The notes under the pieces: model-generated | Told to the model about the DNA's origin: nothing | Databases searched by the model: none | Seen by the model: the letters and a program-made list of their open reading frames with translations, nothing else | Assembly: GCA_964397045.1 (NCBI GenBank) | Contig: CAYNHF010000024.1 | Location: 1 to 63,537 of the forward strand | Direction of reading: 5' to 3' | From: CAYNHF01 sp964397045 | GTDB lineage: Bacteria; Actinomycetota; Acidimicrobiia; Spongiisociales; UBA5794 | DNA length: 63,537 bases | Made by a program: the position numbers and the translations under genes | Part shown: piece after piece, positions 15,979-24,742 of the stretch | How positions within the stretch are numbered: position 1 is the first letter of the stretch | Layout: the number at the start of each line of letters is the position of its first letter

Positions 15979-17150
15979 TGGCCAGCCGTGTGACCCCGAT
16001 CTCGCGCGCCCGGACCGTTCGGCAGTCGGCGGTTCGCACCGCCGGTGAACGGCGCGCGGTCCTGCTGCTGCTCCCGGTCGCGATGCTCATGATCATCGGC
16101 CTGGGAGCGTTGTTGTCAGCGTCTTCAGTGGTAGGGATCCGCAGTGCAGGCGGCGACCAGTTCTTCTTCGTCAAGCGGCAAATCATCTTCATCGCGGTCG
16201 GCTTGGTGGCGTTTGGGGTCACAGTGAAGCTCCCGTACCGGTGGTACTCCCGTTTCGCGGTGCCCATCCTCGCAATCGGCATCCTCGGCCTTGTGGCAAC
16301 ACTGCTGTTCGGCGAGGTGCGCGGCGGCGCCAGACGCTGGATCGACCTGGGACCGATCAGCGTCCAGACGTCAGAATTTGCCAAGTTCGCCGTCGTGGCC
16401 TTCCTGGCAGCCACACTCAGCCGCAAGGAGCGGTGGCTCCACAGCTTCACCCACGTTGCGGTGCCGGTTGTGATTTCGCTGGGCACGGTCGCGGTTCTGC
16501 TGCTGGTCCAGCCGGACTTGGGCACCACGGTTCTCATTTCAGGCGCCGCCTTTGCCGTCCTCGCGGTGTCTGCGGCACCGGTTCGCTACGTGATCGCTCT
16601 CGGTGCAGTTGGAGCTCTTGGTGTTCTCGCACTTGCCCGCTCCCAGCCCTACCGCTGGGAACGGGTGACGACGTTCCTGAATCCGGATGCAGATCCACTG
16701 GGGGCGGGGCTGCAGTCGTTCCAGAGCCTGGTAGCCCTCGGCACCGGGGGCTGGTTCGGGCTCGGTCTCGGAGCAAGCAGGGCGCGTTGGTCCTTCCTGC
16801 CGAACGCTCACACCGATTTCATCTTCGCGATCATCGGTGAGGAGACAGGACTCGCCGGGACACTGGTGGTCACCGCCCTGTTCGTGACGCTCAGCATCGT
16901 GGGCGTGGCAATCGCCATGAAGGCGCCAGACCGATTCGGCCGCTTGCTGGCGGTCGGCCTCGTTGCGTGGCTCAGCTTCCAGGCTCTTGTGAACATCGGT
17001 GGGGTGACGCGGGTGATGCCGATCACCGGCGTTCCCTTGCCGTTCGTCTCCAGCGGGGGAAGTGCCATGATCGTGAATCTGGCCATCATCGGCATCCTCG
17101 TGAACATCGCTCGTGCCGCGGGTCGGGTTTCATCGGAGCCGGGACAATGA
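15978..17150 (+). CDS. ftsW: Septal peptidoglycan polymerase FtsW
   Basis: This 390-residue SEDS-family glycosyltransferase polymerises lipid II at the septum together with FtsI. It has about ten membrane helices after a basic N-terminus. Signature segments are GGARRWIDLG, QPDLGTT, FLPNAHTDFIFAIIGEETG and PFVSSGGSAMI. Either GTG 15975 or ATG 15978 can start it; both overlap the murD stop. MurG follows with an ATGA overlap. Confidence 0.93.
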   Translation: MASRVTPISRARTVRQSAVRTAGERRAVLLLLPVAMLMIIGLGALLSASSVVGIRSAGGDQFFFVKRQIIFIAVGLVAFGVTVKLPYRWYSRFAVPILAIGILGLVATLLFGEVRGGARRWIDLGPISVQTSEFAKFAVVAFLAATLSRKERWLHSFTHVAVPVVISLGTVAVLLLVQPDLGTTVLISGAAFAVLAVSAAPVRYVIALGAVGALGVLALARSQPYRWERVTTFLNPDADPLGAGLQSFQSLVALGTGGWFGLGLGASRARWSFLPNAHTDFIFAIIGEETGLAGTLVVTALFVTLSIVGVAIAMKAPDRFGRLLAVGLVAWLSFQALVNIGGVTRVMPITGVPLPFVSSGGSAMIVNLAIIGILVNIARAAGRVSSEPGQ

Positions 17151-18235
17151 CGTTTGCTCTGGCGGCAGCCGGGACCGGGGGTCACGTCTATCCGGCGCTG
17201 GCCGTCGCCGACGCACTCGTTGCTGCGGGAGTGTCCCGCAACGACATCGTCTTCTTCGGCGGCGACCGGATGGAGAGTCGCACAGTGCCCGCAGCCGGGT
17301 ACGACTTCTACGGCGTCGACATCAAGGGCCTGCGCCGATCTCTGACGACGGACAATCTCAAGTTGCCTGCCATGGTGCGTCGCGCCGCCCGCGAGATCGA
17401 AACCGAAATGCGGGAACGGAAGGTCCGAGCCGTCGCCGTATTCGGTGGGTACGTGTCGGTGCCCGTTGCCTTAGCCGGTCGCAGAGTGGGAGCTGAGGTC
17501 TACCTTCACGAACAGAATGCGATACCCGGCCTCGCCAACCGGATGGTGGCTGTACGCGCCACCGGATCCTATGTGGCCTTTCCGGACGCACGCCGCAAGC
17601 TGCGTAAAGCGCGGGTGGTAGGGAATCCGCTGCGGGCACCGTTGGCTGCTTTCGAGCGGCAGGCCCTGCACCCTGCCGCACTCGAGCGCTACGACCTGCC
17701 GGCGGATCGTCCCGTGCTGGGGGTGATCGGGGGAAGCCTCGGTGCCAAGTTGCTGAATGAGGTGACGATGCGGATCGCGGCGGATGCCGACCCGGGATCG
17801 CTCGCCATCGTCCATCTGACGGGGACCGCCCACGTGGAAGAAATCATTCCCGTCGCGGCACGCTCAGCGGTCATCTGGCGGCCCCGAGCGTTCGAAGAGT
17901 CGATGGAGTACTTCTACGCAGCCTCCGACGTCGTGCTGTCACGGTCCGGGGCGTTGACGATCAGCGAACTTGCCGTGACGGGGACGCCCGCGGTCGCGGT
18001 CCCTTACGCGGCTGGTACCGGGGGCCATCAAGGAGCCAACGCCAGGCAGCTCGAGAGGGCAGGCGGCATCGTCGTGATCGAAGAGGAAGACGTCAACCGG
18101 GTTCCCGTCGAACTGCAACAGCTGCTGATGGATGACTCCCGTCGGGCGGCGATGGCCAGGGATGCCTACGCGGTGGGCATCGCAGATGCGGCTGAGACCA
18201 TCGCCCGCGATCTGATCGAGGTCGTCGATGGCTGA
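17147..18235 (+). CDS. murG: Lipid II synthase MurG
   Basis: The 362-residue peripheral membrane glycosyltransferase (GT28) adds GlcNAc to lipid I. The N-terminal donor-independent domain has the glycine loop AAAGTGGHVYPALAVADAL. Further signatures are VFGGYVSVP, LHEQNAIPGLANRM, VGNPLR, VIGGSLGAKLLNE, and the UDP-GlcNAc site with AGTGGHQGANARQLERAGG. The ATG at 17147 overlaps the ftsW stop, although the frame is open upstream. Confidence 0.95.
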   Translation: MTFALAAAGTGGHVYPALAVADALVAAGVSRNDIVFFGGDRMESRTVPAAGYDFYGVDIKGLRRSLTTDNLKLPAMVRRAAREIETEMRERKVRAVAVFGGYVSVPVALAGRRVGAEVYLHEQNAIPGLANRMVAVRATGSYVAFPDARRKLRKARVVGNPLRAPLAAFERQALHPAALERYDLPADRPVLGVIGGSLGAKLLNEVTMRIAADADPGSLAIVHLTGTAHVEEIIPVAARSAVIWRPRAFEESMEYFYAASDVVLSRSGALTISELAVTGTPAVAVPYAAGTGGHQGANARQLERAGGIVVIEEEDVNRVPVELQQLLMDDSRRAAMARDAYAVGIADAAETIARDLIEVVDG

Positions 18236-19601
18236 TTCACTCGGGCTCGGCGACGCCGCACGGATCCACGTGGTGGGCGCCGGCGGTTCCGGTATGAGCG
18301 GCATCACGAAACTGATGTCGCAGCGAGGTCACGTGGTGTCTGGGTCCGATCTCAAGCCGGGCAGAGCGCTCGATGCACTCGGCGATCTCGGGATCGAGAC
18401 CTGGGTCGGCCACGCGCCGGACCGGATTGCGGACGTTGACCTGGTGGTTGCCAGTTCGGCGGTCCCAGAGCGTGACACGGAGCTGGCAGCAGCCAGAACG
18501 GCAGGCGTGCCCGTCTGGTCCCGCCCCGACTTCCTCGACGCGCTGACGACTGAGATCTCAACCATCGGGTTCGCCGGCACCCACGGCAAGACCACCAGCA
18601 CCGCGCTAGCGGTTACCGCCTTGCGGGCGGCTGGACACGACCCGACATTCCTCCTGGGAGGCGAACTGTCAGACCTGAACACTGGCGCCCACCTTGGTGC
18701 CGGTACGCGACTGCTGTTGGAGGCGGACGAGGCCTACGGAACGTTCCGTCGTCTGCATCTCGAAGGCCTCGTTGTGACCAACATCGAGGCAGATCACCTG
18801 GACTACTACGGCAACGTCGCCACCCTGGAAGAGGCCTTCGCCCTCGTGGCGAATCGGGTGAGAGGGCCGGTGCTCGGATGTCTGGACGACCCCGGGGTGC
18901 GGCGACTCGCCGAGCGGGCGCGCGTCATCGGTTACGGGACTTCCGCACAGGCCCAGTGGCGCATCACGGATCTCGCGCATGGCGACGGACACGTGGTGTT
19001 CACCCTGACCGGGCCTACCGCGGCGACCACGGTCCGGGTGCCGCGACCTGGCGATCACATGGCTCGGAATGCCGCAGGCGTTCTTGCCCTGCTCAGTGAG
19101 CTCGGGTACAGCCTCGAGGCTGCCGCACGCGGGCTGGCGACCTTCGGAGGAGTGCGCCGTCGCTTCGAGGTGCGGGCCCGAATTGCAGGCGTCACGGTCG
19201 TGGACGACTACGCCCATCACCCGACGGAGATCGCGGCCACGATCGCAGCCGGTCGCCTCGGCGGTTGGACGAGGGTTTGGGCCGTGTTTCAGCCTCATCG
19301 CTACACGCGGACCGCGGACCTTGCTCCCGAATTCGGTGGCCCTCTGGCTGCCGCGGACCACGTGATGGTGACCGACGTGTATGCCGCGGGTGAGGCCCCA
19401 ATGCCAGGTGTCAGCGGACGGCTCGTCGCAGAGGCCGTGGCCGCCGCCGGCGGAGACGTCGACTATGTCCCATCTCTGGGCGACGTGCCGAGTGCGCTGG
19501 TTCCCCAGCTACAGGCAGGAGACCTGGTCCTTCTGCTCGGCGCAGGTGACGTCACGACCCTTGCCGAACCCATCGCACGATCCCTGGAGGCTGCCAGATG
19601 A
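18228..19601 (+). CDS. murC: UDP-MurNAc:L-alanine ligase MurC
   Basis: This 457-residue ligase attaches the first L-Ala to UDP-MurNAc. It begins IHVVGAGGSGMSGITKLM, then has VVASSAVPERDTEL, the ATP loop AGTHGKTTSTALAV, EADEAYGTF, NIEADHLDYY, and the C-terminal VDDYAHHPTEIAATI and FQPHRYTRT. All catalytic motifs of the family are present. It overlaps murG by 8 bases and murB by 4. Confidence 0.95.
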   Translation: MADSLGLGDAARIHVVGAGGSGMSGITKLMSQRGHVVSGSDLKPGRALDALGDLGIETWVGHAPDRIADVDLVVASSAVPERDTELAAARTAGVPVWSRPDFLDALTTEISTIGFAGTHGKTTSTALAVTALRAAGHDPTFLLGGELSDLNTGAHLGAGTRLLLEADEAYGTFRRLHLEGLVVTNIEADHLDYYGNVATLEEAFALVANRVRGPVLGCLDDPGVRRLAERARVIGYGTSAQAQWRITDLAHGDGHVVFTLTGPTAATTVRVPRPGDHMARNAAGVLALLSELGYSLEAAARGLATFGGVRRRFEVRARIAGVTVVDDYAHHPTEIAATIAAGRLGGWTRVWAVFQPHRYTRTADLAPEFGGPLAAADHVMVTDVYAAGEAPMPGVSGRLVAEAVAAAGGDVDYVPSLGDVPSALVPQLQAGDLVLLLGAGDVTTLAEPIARSLEAAR

Positions 19602-20569
19602 ACTCCTCGGCTACGGCGGCGCTCGACGACCTCGTCGCGCAGGGACGCTGCAAACGGAATGTCCCGCTGGCTCCCTTGACAACCTACAAGTTTGGGGGAA
19701 CAGCCGCGTACTACAGCGAGCCGGGCAGTGTCGATGAACTGCGGGACACTCTCGCCGCTGCCAATCGCGAAAAGATGGCGGTGCTCGTGCTCGGGAGGGG
19801 CTCGAACATAGTGGTGAGTGATTCCGGCTTCGCGGGTCTTGTGGTTCGTCCTGAAGGCGAATTCGCGGAACTCCACATCGGCAATGAGGGCGTGGTGACG
19901 GCGGGTGCCGCAGTGCCCCTGCCCCGCCTTGCCAGGGATACGGTTCACGCAGGGCGCGGCGGCTTGGAGTGGTGTGTCGGCATCCCCGGATCGGTCGGGG
20001 GAGCGGTGCGGATGAACGCAGGGGGTCACGGGAGCGACACGGCTACTTGGCTGCAGTACGCCACGGTGCTGGATGGCGTCGCCGGCGCCACCAGGAGAGC
20101 CACTCCGGCCGACCTCGATCTTTCCTATCGGCACAGCAATCTGGCGCAGACAGACATCGTCGTCACCGCGTCGTTTCGCACCGTTGCCCGCGACCAGGCA
20201 GAGGGGGCGCGTCTGCTGCGGGAGGTGACCCAGTGGCGCAAGCAGCATCAGCCCGGCGGAACCCTCAACGCCGGCAGCGTCTTCAAGAACCCGCCTGGCG
20301 AGTCGGCGGGGCGATTGATCGACTCGCTCGGGCTCAAGGGTCTTCGTCGCGGCGGCGCTTCTGTGAGCGAGCGTCACGCCAACTTCTTCGTGGCAGATAC
20401 AACCGCAAAGGCTCAGGACGTATACGACCTAGCCGCCGCCGTCCGTGGTCGGGTCGGCGAGGAGACAGGAATCTGGTTGGAAACGGAGATTCGGTTCGTT
20501 GGCCCATTCGACGTGGTGGATGACGCGACGGCCCGAGACAAGGACGACTCAGGAGGGGGGCCGGGATGA
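19598..20569 (+). CDS. murB: UDP-N-acetylenolpyruvoylglucosamine reductase MurB
   Basis: The 323-residue FAD enzyme reduces UDP-GlcNAc-enolpyruvate to UDP-MurNAc. FAD-binding segments are LVLGRGSNIVVSDSGF and GIPGSVGGAVRMNAG. SYRHSNL carries the substrate Tyr/Arg, and GSVFKNP with GRLIDSLGLKGLRRGGASVSERHANF forms the C-terminal domain, as in type II MurB enzymes. The terminal Asp-rich tail (DDATARDKDDS) is extra. It sits between murC and ftsQ. Confidence 0.94.
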   Translation: MNSSATAALDDLVAQGRCKRNVPLAPLTTYKFGGTAAYYSEPGSVDELRDTLAAANREKMAVLVLGRGSNIVVSDSGFAGLVVRPEGEFAELHIGNEGVVTAGAAVPLPRLARDTVHAGRGGLEWCVGIPGSVGGAVRMNAGGHGSDTATWLQYATVLDGVAGATRRATPADLDLSYRHSNLAQTDIVVTASFRTVARDQAEGARLLREVTQWRKQHQPGGTLNAGSVFKNPPGESAGRLIDSLGLKGLRRGGASVSERHANFFVADTTAKAQDVYDLAAAVRGRVGEETGIWLETEIRFVGPFDVVDDATARDKDDSGGGPG

Positions 20570-21384
20570 CCGCCACCATGGATCGCAGGATTGCTGATCG
20601 CCGCCGGACGGTGCGCGAAGCTGGTGCTCGCCGCAGGATGCGTTGGATTCTGGCCCTCATCGCGGCGACGCTTGCGGGGGCACTCGTTGGCTGGCTTCTG
20701 TTCGAGTCACCGCTGATGGCCGTGTCTGAGATCACGATTGCGGGATCGGCGCAAGCAGACGTGGCAGCCATAGTGGAGGAATTCGGTGTCGCGGAGGGGT
20801 TGCCCACGATTTCGGCAGACGCTGCCGGTCTGGTCGAGCAGATTGTGGCCGATCCGTGGGTTGCCGCAGCTGATGTTGCGGTGACCTGGCCCGGCTCCGT
20901 CACCATCACGGTGCTCGAGTACACGCCTTCGGCCTGGGTCACTTCCGGAGACGGCTGGGTCCTGGCCGCAGCAGACGGTTCGGTGCTCGAGGTCGCACCG
21001 GTCCCAACCAACGGCTTTCCAACCGTGAGTGTGGGCTCGGACACCCTGGCACCGGGCGAGGTGCTCGATCCGGTCGCCATCGGGGCGATCGGCTTCGTCA
21101 GCAGCCTCACGGGGGAGTATCGGCTCGGTGCCACGGTCACAGGCTCCTCGGATGCAGTGACGGCCTATGTCGCGGGTCATGAGGTTGCTCTTGGCCATCC
21201 GGTCGACATGGCAGAGAAGGCTCGTGCACTGGAAGCTCTCCTCGACACGGGCCTGACGGAGCAGGCGCCCGTCAACCTCGTATCACCGCTGCGCCCGGCA
21301 GTCGCCAAACCCCATGACGCCAACCCTCGAGTACCACTTGATAGTCTGGTTGAGATTCCACCCGAACCTCAACCAACAGGCTAA
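20566..21384 (+). CDS. ftsQ: Division protein FtsQ (POTRA domain)
   Basis: A 272-residue bitopic protein with a basic cytoplasmic N-terminus (about 1-25), a membrane helix near 27-48, a POTRA domain beginning MAVSEITIAGSAQADVAAIV, and a beta-domain with DPWVAAADVAVTWPGSVTITVLEYTPSAWV. It recruits FtsL/FtsB and FtsW/I. The stop codon lies within the hairpin that precedes ftsZ. Confidence 0.9.
   Translation: MTATMDRRIADRRRTVREAGARRRMRWILALIAATLAGALVGWLLFESPLMAVSEITIAGSAQADVAAIVEEFGVAEGLPTISADAAGLVEQIVADPWVAAADVAVTWPGSVTITVLEYTPSAWVTSGDGWVLAAADGSVLEVAPVPTNGFPTVSVGSDTLAPGEVLDPVAIGAIGFVSSLTGEYRLGATVTGSSDAVTAYVAGHEVALGHPVDMAEKARALEALLDTGLTEQAPVNLVSPLRPAVAKPHDANPRVPLDSLVEIPPEPQPTG
21342..21383 (+). 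promoter_or_regulatory. Hairpin spanning the ftsQ stop, upstream of ftsZ
   Basis: TAGTCTGGTTGAG (21342-21354) pairs with CTCAACCAACAGGCTA (21368-21383), with a 3-base bulge and one mismatch, around a 13-base loop. GAACCTCA occurs in the loop side (21364-21371) and again at 21395-21402. ATCTC (21384-21388) can pair with GAGAT (21406-21410), which is part of the ftsZ Shine-Dalgarno. The structures could set FtsZ output relative to the upstream genes. There is no clear promoter hexamer pair. Confidence 0.45.
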
Positions 21385-21416
21385 TCTCGTACTCGAACCT
21401 CACGGGAGATGATTCA

Positions 21417-22514
21417 ATGTCCAGCGAGCCGCGCGGCCCACGTGGGTATCTAGCAGTGATCAAGGTTGTCGGCGTCGGCGGCGGCGGCGTCAATGCGGTG
21501 AACCGCATGGTTGAAGCAGGCGTCGGTGGTGTCGAATTCCTTGCAGTCAACACAGACGCACAGGCGTTGCTGATGTCAGACGCCGACCTCAAGCTCGACG
21601 TCGGTCGCGATGCCACTCGGGGTTTGGGGGCAGGAGCCAACCCGGAGATCGGCAGGGAAGCCGCCGAGGCACATCGTGAGGAGATCGAGGATGCGCTGAA
21701 GGGTGCAGACATGGTTTTCATCACCGCGGGTGAAGGTGGCGGCACCGGGACCGGAGGGGCCCCCGTCGTTGCCGAGGTCGCACGCAGCATCGGTGCACTG
21801 ACGGTCGGCGTCGTGACCCGGCCGTTCGGCTTCGAAGGACGCCGCCGCTCGGTCCAGGCCGAACAGGGAATCCAGGATCTGAAGCAGGCCGTAGACACCC
21901 TCATCATCATCCCCAACGAGCGACTCCTCGAGATCGCGGAACCGACCACGACTGTGGTAGATGCGTTCCGTCTGGCGGACGAGGTCCTCACGAACGGGGT
22001 CAAGGGCATTACGGACCTCATTACGACCCCTGGCCTGATCAATGTCGACTTCGCGGATGTGAAGACGGTGATGTCCGAAGCAGGTTCCGCCGTGATGGGT
22101 ATCGGCAGTTCAACCGGGGAGACCAGGGCAGAGCAGGCTGCGGCCAAGGCGATTGCCAGTCCGCTGCTCGAGACCTCGATGGAGGGAGCCCGCGGGGTGT
22201 TGTTGTCCGTTGCCGGCCCTGTAGACATGACCCTTCAGGAGGTGAGTGTGGCGGCATCGATGATCGCGGATCACTCCGATGACGATGCCAACATCATCTT
22301 CGGGGCCGTGATCGACGAGGCGCTAGGTGACGAGATGCGGGTGACCGTTATCGCAGCGGGTTTCGAGCGAGAGCGGAGTTCCGTGAGCTCATACACGTCG
22401 CCGCGGCTCTCGAGCGAGGTGAGCCGGCCGCAGCCCTTCGAACCGGACACCGACACCGGCGGCGACGACGATGACGATGACGACGTCGACATCCCGGGGT
22501 TCGTCCAAGGATGA
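21417..22514 (+). CDS. ftsZ: Cell division GTPase FtsZ
   Basis: This 365-residue tubulin-like GTPase forms the Z ring. It has VVGVGGGGVNAVNRM, the GTP loop GGGTGTGGAPVVAEVA, RPFGFEGRRR, the T7 synergy loop with NVDFADVKTVM, and a short linker. The linker ends in a run of Asp (DDDDDDVD) before the C-terminal peptide DIPGFVQG, related to the usual D-IP-FL. That peptide should bind SepF and FtsZ-interacting partners; the acidic stretch next to it is unusual. The ATG follows GGGAGATGATTCA. Confidence 0.96.
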   Translation: MSSEPRGPRGYLAVIKVVGVGGGGVNAVNRMVEAGVGGVEFLAVNTDAQALLMSDADLKLDVGRDATRGLGAGANPEIGREAAEAHREEIEDALKGADMVFITAGEGGGTGTGGAPVVAEVARSIGALTVGVVTRPFGFEGRRRSVQAEQGIQDLKQAVDTLIIIPNERLLEIAEPTTTVVDAFRLADEVLTNGVKGITDLITTPGLINVDFADVKTVMSEAGSAVMGIGSSTGETRAEQAAAKAIASPLLETSMEGARGVLLSVAGPVDMTLQEVSVAASMIADHSDDDANIIFGAVIDEALGDEMRVTVIAAGFERERSSVSSYTSPRLSSEVSRPQPFEPDTDTGGDDDDDDDVDIPGFVQG

Positions 22515-23140
22515 TCCGTCCGGTCGGGTTCCGTGGTGCCGCATTCGGCACCGCGGCCGAGGGAGACGTCCGCCGCAACCCGGTCGAGCGCTCCAAGCTG
22601 GCCGGCCCATTGGGGATTCCTACCGAGTGGGCCTATGTCCATCAGGTACACGGTGCCCACGTCGAAATCGCAGACCACCCAGGTGATCTGGGCGACGCGG
22701 ACGCCATCGTCGTTACCACGCCGGGGCTGCCCGTGACTGTCGCGACGGCAGACTGTATCCCGGTCATCATCGAGGGCGATGCCGGAGCGGCTGTAGTCCA
22801 CGCCGGCTGGCGCGGGGTCGTTGCTGGGATTGTTGATGCCGCGCTCGCCACCCTAAGTGAGCACGGGGTCACGCCGCTGCGAGCGGCGATCGGGCCGGGT
22901 ATCGGGCCCTGCTGCTACGAAGTGGGGGACGAAGTTGTTGATCAGGTGCCGGGTCACGCTGCGGAGACGACCTGGGGAACCCAGAGCGTCGATCTTGCGG
23001 GAGCCGTTGCCTCCCAGCTCGGTGATCTGGTGACCTTCAGGAGTTCGACCTGCACGTACACTGCAGCTGATTTGCACTCCTATCGTCGGGACCGCACCAC
23101 ACTCCGTCAGGTTGCAGTGGCATGGCTGCCGAACTCCTGA
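22511..23140 (+). CDS. pgeF: Multicopper-oxidase-like PgeF (YfiH/YlmD) family
   Basis: The 209-residue product belongs to the YfiH/PgeF family, active in peptidoglycan editing (removing wrong stem residues) or as a purine nucleoside phosphorylase. Zinc/active-site segments are HQVHGAHV, TADCIPVI, VHAGWRGVVAGIV and GPGIGPCCYEVGDEV. Position right after ftsZ is normal in actinobacteria. It overlaps ftsZ by 4 bases and the next gene by 19. Confidence 0.88.
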   Translation: MIRPVGFRGAAFGTAAEGDVRRNPVERSKLAGPLGIPTEWAYVHQVHGAHVEIADHPGDLGDADAIVVTTPGLPVTVATADCIPVIIEGDAGAAVVHAGWRGVVAGIVDAALATLSEHGVTPLRAAIGPGIGPCCYEVGDEVVDQVPGHAAETTWGTQSVDLAGAVASQLGDLVTFRSSTCTYTAADLHSYRRDRTTLRQVAVAWLPNS

Positions 23141-23784
23141 TCCGGCTCGAGTCGCGCGTTGAGCAAGCGGCAGAACGGTGCGCGAGGGATCCGGCTGCGA
23201 TCACACTGGTCGCGGTGTCGAAGGGGAGATCCGTTGAGCAAATGATGCCCTTGTACGAGGCAGGTCAGCGCGACTTCGGTGAGAACCGATCGGGAGAGAT
23301 GGCCGCGAAGGTACCCGCGATGCCGGGGGACATTCGGTGGCATTTCGTCGGGTCACTACAGAGCCGAAAAGCAAACGAGATCGGTGCAGACACCTTCCTG
23401 CTGCACTCGATGGACCGGGTGTCGCTTGCCAGGCGCTGGTCCCGGATCACGCCGCAGCCGCCGCCGTGCCTGCTGCAGGTCAACCTCGCCATGGAACCAC
23501 AGAAACACGGGGTCGAGCCATCTCAGATCCCTGCGAGGCTGGATGAACTCGCGGACATCGGCGTTCGGCCCGCAGGGCTCATGATCATTCCTCCCGTGCC
23601 AGATCGTCCCGAGGACAGCCGCGTGTGGTTCCGTGATCTGCGGCAGCTACGTGATCATCTCGCGCCGGACTACCCGGATCTCGCGGAGCTGTCGATGGGG
23701 ATGACGGACGACTTCGAGGTCGCGGTCGAGGAGGGTGCAACCATCATTCGTGTGGGACGGGCTATCTTTGAGGAGAAGCCCTGA
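23122..23784 (+). CDS. YggS-type PLP homeostasis protein
   Basis: A 220-residue single-domain PLP-binding protein (alanine-racemase-like barrel) with the Schiff-base lysine in LVAVSKGR, FGENRSGEM, WHFVGSLQSRKAN, LMIIPP and the phosphate-binding LSMGMTDDFEVAVEEGATIIRVGRAIF. It buffers cellular pyridoxal phosphate; no enzymatic activity is established. It is a standard neighbour of sepF in Gram-positive division clusters. Confidence 0.9.
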   Translation: MAAELLIRLESRVEQAAERCARDPAAITLVAVSKGRSVEQMMPLYEAGQRDFGENRSGEMAAKVPAMPGDIRWHFVGSLQSRKANEIGADTFLLHSMDRVSLARRWSRITPQPPPCLLQVNLAMEPQKHGVEPSQIPARLDELADIGVRPAGLMIIPPVPDRPEDSRVWFRDLRQLRDHLAPDYPDLAELSMGMTDDFEVAVEEGATIIRVGRAIFEEKP

Positions 23785-23824
23785 GCGCACAGGGCAGCTG
23801 AGCCGAGTAGGTGGGCAGTATCCG

Positions 23825-24421
23825 ATGGCTTCGATGTGGCAAAAAACGATGTTCTACTTGGGGCTGGTCGACGACGACCCCAACGAGTCCTCCGGTGAGG
23901 CCCAGGCCGCGGGCGGCGCGCCTCAGCCGCAGGTTCGTAGCGTCGATGCTCCTCCGCCCCCACCTCCCGGCAATGACTCCGAAGCCAGAGCGGCGACCGT
24001 GGTGGCAGGCCGCAGAGTCGAACCGCCGAGCCGGCAGCGGCGTCGGATCTCTTCCAATCGACAGCATGCCGAAGCGGGCGTGTTGGTGACGGAAGTATCA
24101 GGAGACGGGGCTACCGTGCCGATGTATGACGGAGGTGGCGAAACCGAAATCATCGTGGCGCGCACGTTCAGTGACGCTCAGATTCTTGCCGACCACATTC
24201 GTGCCCAGCGACCGGTGGTGCTCGATCTGCGGAACGCCGAAACCGCCATGGTTCGCCGCTTGGTCGACTTCTCCAGTGGTCTCACCTACGGGCTCGAGGG
24301 CAAGATGGTCAAGATCGGCCAAGGGGTGATTCTGGTCATGCCGGTCAACGTGACCATCGGGCTCGAAGAACGCGCCCGGCTCGCCGAGCTGGGCCTGTAC
24401 TCGGCTCCGCTGGCCGACTGA
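23825..24421 (+). CDS. sepF: Z-ring anchor SepF
   Basis: The 198-residue protein starts MASMWQKTMFYLGLVDDD, an amphipathic membrane-binding helix. A Pro-rich, basic linker (about 25-95) follows, then the SepF domain with IIVARTFSDAQILADHIRAQRPVVLDLRNAE, RRLVDFSSGLTYGLEG and ILVMPVNVTI. SepF tethers FtsZ to the membrane in actinobacteria, which lack FtsA. I chose the ATG at 23825, as the frame is open upstream into the previous gene. Confidence 0.93.
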   Translation: MASMWQKTMFYLGLVDDDPNESSGEAQAAGGAPQPQVRSVDAPPPPPPGNDSEARAATVVAGRRVEPPSRQRRRISSNRQHAEAGVLVTEVSGDGATVPMYDGGGETEIIVARTFSDAQILADHIRAQRPVVLDLRNAETAMVRRLVDFSSGLTYGLEGKMVKIGQGVILVMPVNVTIGLEERARLAELGLYSAPLAD

Positions 24422-24430
24422 CTCCGTCGT

Positions 24431-24697
24431 ATGTCCACGATCATCTGCACACTGCTCCAGATCGCCTTTTGGGGAATCATTGCGTGGGTGATCCTGAGCT
24501 ACGTCGTGGCGTATGGCCGCCTGCCTTCGGGGCACCCGGTGCGGCGCATCTACGACGCACTCGAGAAGGTGATGCAGCCACTCCTTCGTCCGATTCGGGC
24601 ACTGATCCCGTCGGTTCGTATGGGATCCGTGGCACTGGATTTGTCGCCGATCATCCTGATTCTCGGGATCTCAATCCTGCGTGGCATCGTTTGCTGA
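24431..24697 (+). CDS. YggT family membrane protein
   Basis: An 88-residue protein with two hydrophobic helices (ICTLLQIAFWGIIAWVILSYVVAYG and ALDLSPIILILGISILRGI) separated by the conserved RRIYDALEKVMQPLLRPIRALIPS loop. YggT proteins are linked to division and osmotic response, and they lie between sepF and divIVA in many Gram-positive genomes. Confidence 0.88.
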   Translation: MSTIICTLLQIAFWGIIAWVILSYVVAYGRLPSGHPVRRIYDALEKVMQPLLRPIRALIPSVRMGSVALDLSPIILILGISILRGIVC

Positions 24698-24742
24698 CCA
24701 CGCGTTGAGCATGGTCGCAGCGGCGTGAGTAGCATTCCGTTG

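Noticed and set aside
16967..17146. An N-terminal extension of murG inside ftsW
   Set aside because: The frame is open, but the canonical MurG start is the ATG overlapping the ftsW stop at 17147.
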